From contig CM040445.1 of the NCBI GenBank assembly GCA_022749755.1, forward strand, positions 9,693,182 to 9,757,181: a stretch of DNA of 64,000 bases. The letters are read 5' to 3'. The notes beneath the pieces were generated by a model. The model had not been told where the DNA came from. It made no database searches and was given only the letters and a program-made list of their open reading frames with translations. Origin of the DNA: Azadirachta indica. Lineage: Eukaryota; Streptophyta; Magnoliopsida; Sapindales; Meliaceae. Of the stretch, positions 57,584-64,000 are shown piece by piece. Within the stretch, counting starts at the first letter, position 1; each line of letters opens with the position of its first letter. The translations under genes were made by a program, and so were the position numbers.

Positions 57584-59330
57584 AATTCTCCCAAACCTAG
57601 ACTTTGCTAGACCTCAAGCAAAACTAAAATAAAAATAAAAATAAAAGACTCAACATACATGTGAAAGTTCCTTCCTAGAAATGATTACTCAAAATGTTAA
57701 TGGCTTCAAAAGAATGCAACAAGATGTAAGGTTAATCAATGACTTATCCAATTGCTTATAATTTTTCAGAAGTTATCCTCATGTGTAGTGTGTGATAGCC
57801 ATAGATGAATTATCATTTCTCCTGTTATCCTTCACATTTTTTTTTAGAATATAGCATGCATTGATGTTTCAACTCCAAACTTCACAAAGGTGGTCACTCT
57901 TAAAGAAATGCACTCGAAATTTGGGTTATCACTAAACCGTAGTGAGACAAGCATCAAGCTTAGATTTTTAATGGTAAACAAAGCTCACATACAAAATGAA
58001 AAATACGCTGTTTCTGATGTAATAATGCTAATCTCATGAACGGAATGCTAACAACTTGATTTTCCTGACAATGAATGCAAACTAATAAGATGATACACAA
58101 AATCAACATAGAGCTTTTCTTTTTGGGTTGTAATGAGGCTATTGGGTAAGATGAGAATAAGAATTGGTGGATAAAAGATAAAACAAAGCCATAAGAACTC
58201 AATAATATGTGCAACTATCATCAAATTCTCATTTTTCAGTTTTCTTTCATATTCTGCAACCACTCATTTACATTCACCTCTTTTTTTATTTTCCTTTTTT
58301 TTTTTAATCTCAAATTCATTTTGCAGCCCCATTCTTTTTACTGCACTTTCATAATCAACCTTAGCATTTCTTTTTTTTTTTTTTTTTTTAGTGCAAACAC
58401 ATTGATAAAAAACATTATAACACCAAGCACTACTTTAAGAAATAACAACCCCCAAACCTATTATAAAGCACATATCCAATCAACTCATTTATGGCTCAAA
58501 GAATAGAATAATGATAAGGATATTGGATACTTGGCTATTGGGTTTGATTGTGATTGGTTTTATGCAAGAAAAAGAACATATTGAGGCTCAAAATGGTTAC
58601 TAAGGAAGAATATACATTAGGTAGGCAAGAAAGGCGCAAAAGATTCAAATAAGGCTTAGAATCACTTCTTATGTATCATACAATCAGTATTACAATCAAA
58701 GCATGAATAATCAAGTTAATTAACCAAAACAACGTATAATGAGATCATTTGAAAGAAAATATGACAAAAAAATATAGAGTAATGATAAACACTCAGAATA
58801 GAAGCTCCAGGGCTCAAAAGCTCACAATTAGGGTTATATGAGTCTACACTACCTTGCAAATCATCCTCTAATCATGTGATTTCATCAAATCAAGATTCAA
58901 ATTGATCTTGCCATAAAGTGCATATGTAGTAAAAGAATAAACAATGAAATGTAGTTAAAAAAATAATAATAATAAAATCATGATTTCCCTTAATCTCATT
59001 AATTCTAATTAGCCACGTACAAATTGCATACTAGTCTCATATGAAGGAATCATCACAAAAATTCAAAACAAAGAAAAAAAAGAAAAAAAATTGAATTTTT
59101 TTTTAGTTTTAATGACTATATAGTTCAAAACAAATACAAATATTAAAGCACACTTAAAATCTTTTAAACACACAAAAACCCCACCCTCAAACCTATATTA
59201 AACATTGTCCTCAATGTTTCAAATATAGTTTAAGTTAGGAAAGCATTAATGAGACAAATAGAAAAAGAAGTTAAACAAAAAAGAAAAGGATAAGATACTA
59301 CCAAATATGAATGGGTTGCCTCCCACCAAG
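57584..59330 (-). other. T2 polypurine tract and 3' non-coding region
   Basis: The purine tract on the minus strand is CTAGGTTTGGGAGAATT just inside the LTR. Then about 1.7 kb of A/T-rich non-coding sequence: homopolymer T runs at 58282-58300 and 58369-58390, and the GAGGACAATGTTTAA landmark at 59195-59215. No envelope-like reading frame with membrane-segment order is evident; the 99-codon plus-strand frame at 58207 is low-complexity Phe-rich. Confidence 0.7.
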
Positions 59331-60667
59331 CGCTTTCTTTAACGTCTTAGCTAAACATTGCCTTTTTTTGTTGAGGGTTGAACAATTCAATGCATTCAAC
59401 TTCTCTCTTTTTCTGAACTCCTTCTAAATAAGGCTAGACTTCACATGATGTCCATTTACTATAAATGTTGTTTGAGTCTTTGGATTTAAGACTTGGACTA
59501 TTGGAAACGGTCCACACCATTTTAACTTCAACTTTCCTAAAAATAATTTAAGACGAGAGTTAAACAAAAGAACATTCATTTCAGAATAAAGAGATTTATG
59601 AATTAGGCCTTTGTCATGATAACGCTTAGTACGTTCCCTGTAAATTTTTGCATTCTCGTAGGCTTCATCCTGAATCTCTTGTAACTCATTAAGTTAAAGT
59701 AAATGCTTCTCTCCTACCATTTTCATGTCCATGTTCAGCTCCTTAATTGTCCAATATGCCTTGTGCTCAAGCTCTATGGGTAGGTGGCATGCCTTTCCAA
59801 AAATCAACCGATATGGGCTCATGCCAATAGTTGTCTTGTATACTATGCGATATGCTCACAATGCATCATTCAACTTAGCCGCCCAATCTTTTCTTGAAGT
59901 TCGTACTGTCCTTTCCAAAATTTCCTTGATTTGGCGATTGCTAACCTCAACTTGGTCTGAAGTTTGTGGATGGTATGGAGTTGCCACCTTATGTGTAATG
60001 TTGTACTTCTTCAATAACTCATCAAAGAATTTGTTACAAAAATGACTTCTACCATCACTGATTATGGCCCTTGGTATCCCAAACCTGCTAAATATCACAT
60101 TTTTCAAAAATTTCACAACACAATTAGCATCGTTAGTTTGGATTGGTATAGCTTCAACCCACTTGGACACATAATCAACTGCAACTAATATGTATTGAAA
60201 ACCAAATGAAGATAGAAAAAGTCCCATGAAAATCAATCCTCCATACATCAAAAAGCTCAACAACAAGATTGTTTGCTAAAGGCATCTCATTTCTCTTGCT
60301 AATGTTACCACTCCTTTGACATTTATCACAACGCAAACAAAAATTATGAGCATCTTTAAAGAAAGTTGGCCAACAAAAATCAGATTGCAATACTTTGAGG
60401 GCTGTTTTCTTACCACCAAAATATCCTTCACAATGAAGCTCATGGCAAAATGTTAAGATACTCTCGTGTTCATCTTCAGGCACACATCGACAAATGATAT
60501 GATCTTGACAAAGCTTAAACAAATATGGCTCATCCCAAAAATAATGCTTGCAAGAAAATAAAAATCTCTTCTTTTCCTAAAAAATGAGGTTAGGCCAAAA
60601 CACACCACAAACAAGATAATTGACAATATCAGCATACCATGGTTCATGACCTAAAGAAAACAAGTGT
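59331..60667 (-). pseudogene. T2 integrase
   Basis: Zinc module HELHCEGYFGGKKTALKVLQ and CLRCDKCQRSGNISKRN. DDE core: Asp in WRIDFHGTF, Asp in [13 protein letters not shown], Glu in [17 protein letters not shown]-terminus: LNDAL*-type stop, then ARKLKWCGPFPIVQV-like, FIVNGHHVKS, and the group hallmark KALGGRQPIHIW at 59310-59340. A frameshift at about 60200 separates the first Asp from the rest, and stops are present near 59855 and 60577. It would insert cDNA. Confidence 0.9.
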
Positions 60668-61479
60668 TGATACGACCTCGCCAATAACGTGACGAAACCC
60701 AACACCGAATGTAGTAAAGAACACCAAAATTTTTCTAAGACGCAAGTTTATTGAGTTTTGACCCGATTCCTATCTACATAAGAACCAAAACTATGATTTC
60801 TCAAATGCCACACTAAGAATCCTTAAGAAAAACACTTAAAAATTGAAATGATAAGTTTGGTTGTTTTGAACGCTACAAGAAATTAAAACTTGAAGAGTTT
60901 AAGAATAAAAACTTGTAAAAAATAACTTAACACTCAAAATTACTTGTTTTATTTCAAGAAATGAAAATGTTTTTATAGGCAAATACAAAGGGAAAATGTC
61001 AAAGGTTAGGCTAACAATCCTACCTAACAATTTGACAAAATAAATACGAACTTTATGACTTTTAAAAACTACAAATTTCAAACATGAAAACATAAACCAT
61101 GACGTTATATATATATGACATAAGCAATGACGTCGTATGTGTGTGATGTAAGTGATTACATTATTTTAAGATTCTTAAAAATTGCACAAATAGACTATAA
61201 TTTTTGAACATTTCCATATTAGTACTTTCTTGGACTCCGATCGCTTAAATGATGTTCACTGAGCCTAGTTCTTCAAGACGTGTATCTTAAATTGTATTTG
61301 AATTACACATCTTTTTAATTAGTCCATTTAAGGTACTCTCCAATATCTTGGCTCTATCTCTTGTAATCAGTCCACTTGGTACGCTTAGCGAATCATATAG
61401 ATGCTGCAATTGAGAGTCTCCAACCTTATGTCTGAGTTTCTCCTTTTGTTTACGTGGTTGCGTAACTTCATTTGCATCA
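60668..61479 (-). mobile_element. B9: solo family-B LTR (812 bp), TSD AGTGT
   Basis: TGATACGACCTCG (60668) to TTTGCATCA (61479), flanked by AGTGT at 60663-60667 and 61480-61484. Minus orientation, no internal part left. TGACG repeats are near 61100-61155. It lies inside T2 pol; joining its flanks restores continuity of the T2 reading frame (ETFPHEHL then FSLGHEPW). Confidence 0.96.
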
Positions 61480-61976
61480 AGTGTTCATGAGGAAAAGTTT
61501 CAACAATTGGTTGTTTTTCCTTTGTCAAAATCTGAAAATAATCTAGAAAGATGATCAGCAACAAAATTCTCACTACATTTCTTATCCCTTATTTCTAGAT
61601 CAAATTCTTGCAAAAGCAACACCCATCGAATCAATCTTGGCTTTGCATTTGGTTTTGTTAATAAATATTTCAACGTCGCATGATCCGAATATACAATAAC
61701 TTTAGATCCTACCAAGTATGACTTAAATTTGTCTAATGCAAACACAATAACTAAAAACTCTTTTTTAGTGGTGGCATAATTTAGTTGGGCATCATTGAGT
61801 GTTCTACTAGCATAATAAATAACATGCAAACGCTTCTCTACTATTTGCTCCAAAATAGCCCCTATAGCATAATCAGATACATCACACATAATCTCAAAAG
61901 GTAACAACCAATCAGAGCCATGATAATAGGTGCTGATGTTAATTTTTCTTTCAAAGAATTGAAGGCGGCAAGGCAA
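61480..61976 (-). pseudogene. T2 RNase H
   Basis: [53 protein letters not shown] and [16 protein letters not shown] give the D, E and D residues and the C-terminal block. One frame overlaps the RT end near 61930, requiring a small shift. Confidence 0.9.
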
Positions 61977-62632
61977 TCATCATTAAAATCAAAGGGAACA
62001 TCTTTAAGCAACAAATTACATAATAAACGACTTATTTTAAGGAAATCTTTAATAAATAGTCTATAAAATCCTGTATGTCCTAAAAAACTCCTAATTCCCT
62101 TAAGTGAAGTAGGTGGTGGTAATTTAGTAATCAAATCAATTTTTGCCTTATCAACTTCAATGCCTCTACTAGAAATGACATGCCCTAGCACAATGTCTTG
62201 TTGCACCACAAAATGACTTTTCTCCCAACTAAGTATTAAATTACACTCAATGCATCTTTCAAGAACCAAAGTTAAGTTATGGAGACAATCATCAAACGAG
62301 GTTCCAAAAATTGAAAAATCATATATAAAAACCTCAATGAATTTCTCCACCATATCCGAAAAAATTGACATCATGCATCTTTGGAATGTTGCAGAAATGT
62401 TGCATAAACCGAACGGCATCCTCCTAAAGGCAAATGTTCCAAATGGACAAGTAAATGTTGTCTTCTCTTAATCCTCCGGTGCAATCGGCACTTGATAATA
62501 ACCTGAAAGACGATCAAGAAAACAGTAAAAATCATACTCTGCCAATCTTTCCAACATTATATCAATAAATGGAAGTTAAAAATGATCTTTCTTTGTAGCT
62601 GAATTCAACTTTTTATAATCAATACACATTTT
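61977..62632 (-). pseudogene. T2 reverse transcriptase, C-terminal half
   Basis: MPFGLCNISATFQRCMMSIF, VFIYDFSIFG (the YxDD box has Tyr for the first Asp), GHVISSRGIEVDKAKIDLI, SFLGHTGFYRLFIKDF. The preceding FLDRLSGYYQVPIAPED and a stop at 62470 belong to the fingers/palm. Diagnostic of the Athila/Tat group by sequence style. Confidence 0.9.
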
Positions 62633-63250
62633 CTACCCGGTAGTCATTCTACTTGGCACCAACTCATTATTTTCATTCCTCACCACTGTAATGCATGATT
62701 TTTTTGGTACAACATGAACCAGACTAACCCATTTACTATCGAAAATTGGGTAAATGACTCCTGCATCTAAGAGTTTTAAAACCTCTTTCTTGACTACCTC
62801 CTGCAAATTAGGATTTAATCTTCTTTGCGCTTCTCTTGCAGGTTTGGCATTATCGTCTAAAATAATTTTATGCATGCACATTATAAGACTAATGCCTTTA
62901 ATGTCACTTATACTCCATCCTATAGCTTTCCTAAGTCGGCTAAGCTCTCTTACAACTCTCTCTTCTTGGGTTTGGTTCAAAGTAGATGAAATGATTACAG
63001 GGTATGTATCCTTGTCACCCAAAGATATGTATTTAAGATGTTTAGATAATTCTTTAAGCTCAATTTTAGGTGGAGTGATTAATGCCCTTGGTAAGGATTT
63101 TGGTAGCTCTAAGGGTTTGGTAGGCTCTTCTGAAATTGCTTTAGCTTTATCTAGCATGTCATGGTATCCCTTGGTCTCTTCTTCAAATATTTCTTTTACT
63201 CTCTCACCAACAAGTGCAACTTCAAGCTTATCGTCCATTTCTTCCTGCAA
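62633..63250 (-). pseudogene. T2 protease-RT linker and RT N-terminus
   Basis: 205 codons: LPKSLPRALITPPKIELKEL, HLKYISLGDKDTYPVIIS, LRKAIGWSISDIKGIS, ILDDNAKPAREAQRRLNP, VVKKEVLKLLDAGVIYPI, SLVHVVPKKSCITVVRNE, then stop at 62633 where the family reads on into CIDYKKLN. Confidence 0.9.
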
Positions 63251-63614
63251 ATAAGTGTTATAAACAAGTGAGAGTCTATATAATCAATAAAAGAGCACTC
63301 ATCTTAAGTAGAAATAGAAGGAATTGATAAAGAATCAAACAAATTCTCAATTATTCCCTTTGGATATTTAACTAACCTATCTGCAAGTTGAAGTGTCATA
63401 GTTGTAGGCTTAAGCTTCACTAAACCTAGTTGCAAGTATATGGAGTATGGCATTAGATTAATACTTGCTCCTAAGTCTAGCATGGCTTTAGCTATCTTCT
63501 TGTCTCCCATAGTTATGTTTATGTTGAAACTTTCGGGATCTTTTAATTTTGGAGATAAATTTTGTTGAAGCACTGCACTAGCAATTTCTAAGACTATGAC
63601 TTTCTCATTCTTCT
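63251..63614 (-). pseudogene. T2 protease
   Basis: EIASAVLQQNLSPKLKDPES, then MLDLGASINLMPYSIYLQLG. DLGAS with a Leu after the catalytic Asp is usual in Athila/Tat proteases. A TAA at about 63304 splits it from RT. The gag end is cut by B10 at 63614. Confidence 0.88.
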
Positions 63615-64000
63615 TGATATAAACGAAGTTGTGCAATCACATAAACAAAAGGGGAACCTCAAACATAAGGTTGGAAACACTCAATTACAGCATTTATATG
63701 ATTCGTTAAGCATGCCGAGTAGACCGATTACAAGAGCTAGAGCCAAGACATTGGACAGTGCCTTAAATGGACTAATTAAAAAGATGTGTGATTCAAATAC
63801 AATTCAAGATATACGTATTAAGAATTAGGCTCAGTGAACATCATTCAAGCGATTGGAGTCCAAGAAGACTAATATGAAAATGTTCGAAAATTATAGTCCA
63901 TTTATGTAATTTTAAGAATATTAAAATGATGTAATCACTTACATCATACACATTCGACGTCATTGCTTACGTCATATATATATGACATCATTGCTTACGT
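63615..64000 (+). mobile_element. B10: start of a family-B LTR, cut by window end
   Basis: TGATATAAACGAAG at 63615 matches the family-B LTR start (TGATGC changed to TGATAT) and runs to the TGACG cluster (TTCGACGTCATTGC, TGACATCATTGC). It encodes the tail RPITRARAKTLDSAL at 63720-63770. Whether it is a solo LTR or a full element cannot be seen. Confidence 0.9.

Larger units (their letters stand above)
51118..63614 (-). mobile_element. T2: Athila/Tat-like element, 3' portion, host of B8 and B9
   Basis: Minus strand: 3' LTR (51118-52339 plus 57428-57583), PPT, long 3' non-coding region, integrase, RNase H, RT and protease, cut at 63614 by B10. B8 split the LTR; B9 split pol between integrase and RNase H. 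Same LTR family as T1. Its gag and 5' LTR lie right of the window. Left target bases are CAACT within E1 gag. Confidence 0.93.

Noticed and set aside
58207..58506. A 99-codon frame in the T2 3' non-coding region, considered as an envelope-like gene.
   Set aside because: It is Phe-rich because of T runs, on the opposite strand to T2, with no signal peptide or ordered membrane segments.

Overview
This is plant nuclear DNA made almost entirely of repeats. It holds a large tandem satellite array flanked and interrupted by nested LTR retrotransposons of the Ty3/gypsy superfamily. The plant assignment rests on chromovirus-type polyproteins with a primer-binding site (PBS) for initiator-Met tRNA, Athila/Tat-type elements with a PBS for tRNA-Asp, and a broken LOG-like cytokinin-activation gene. 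I cannot name the species. I see no intact host gene, tRNA, rRNA or CRISPR.

Layout (element names are mine): 1-3256 is B1, the 5' half of a minus-strand family-B chromovirus. 3290-3850 is a broken LOG-like coding sequence. About 3860-6315 is U1, the 3' end of a plus-strand Athila/Tat-like element. 6316-9660 is T1, the 5' half of a minus-strand Athila/Tat-like element. 9661-34911 is a satellite domain with a period of about 145-146 bp, roughly 115 monomers in five blocks. It is interrupted by a solo LTR of family A (12395-13242), a B fragment (21431-22625), a partial B LTR (23812-24212) and element A1 (28134-33987). 34912-36892 is a B/A chimera. 36893-48193 holds two family-B arms in inverted orientation (B5 minus, B7 plus), with a complete B6 (38438-45061, TSD TATAT) inserted in the left arm. 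48194-51117 is E1, a third, internally deleted chromovirus family. 51118-63614 is T2, a long minus-strand Athila/Tat element carrying B8 (52340-57422, TSD AGCAA) and a solo B LTR, B9 (60668-61479, TSD AGTGT). 63615-64000 is the start of B10.

Relative ages follow from nesting: E1 is older than T2, which is older than B8, B9 and B10; B5 is older than B6; the satellite is older than A1 and the A solo LTR. A1 looks young, with four differences in 409 aligned LTR bases counted by eye, yet its coding region has stops, a frameshift and a deletion. Every coding region here is a pseudogene.

In families A, B and E the integrase reading frame runs past the polypurine tract into the 3' LTR and ends in a conserved tail containing a TRxR(A/M)K motif. 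This layout is known from centromeric (CRM-clade) chromoviruses. Together with the nucleosome-sized satellite and the solo LTR it makes this a candidate centromeric or pericentromeric domain. That last step is inference.
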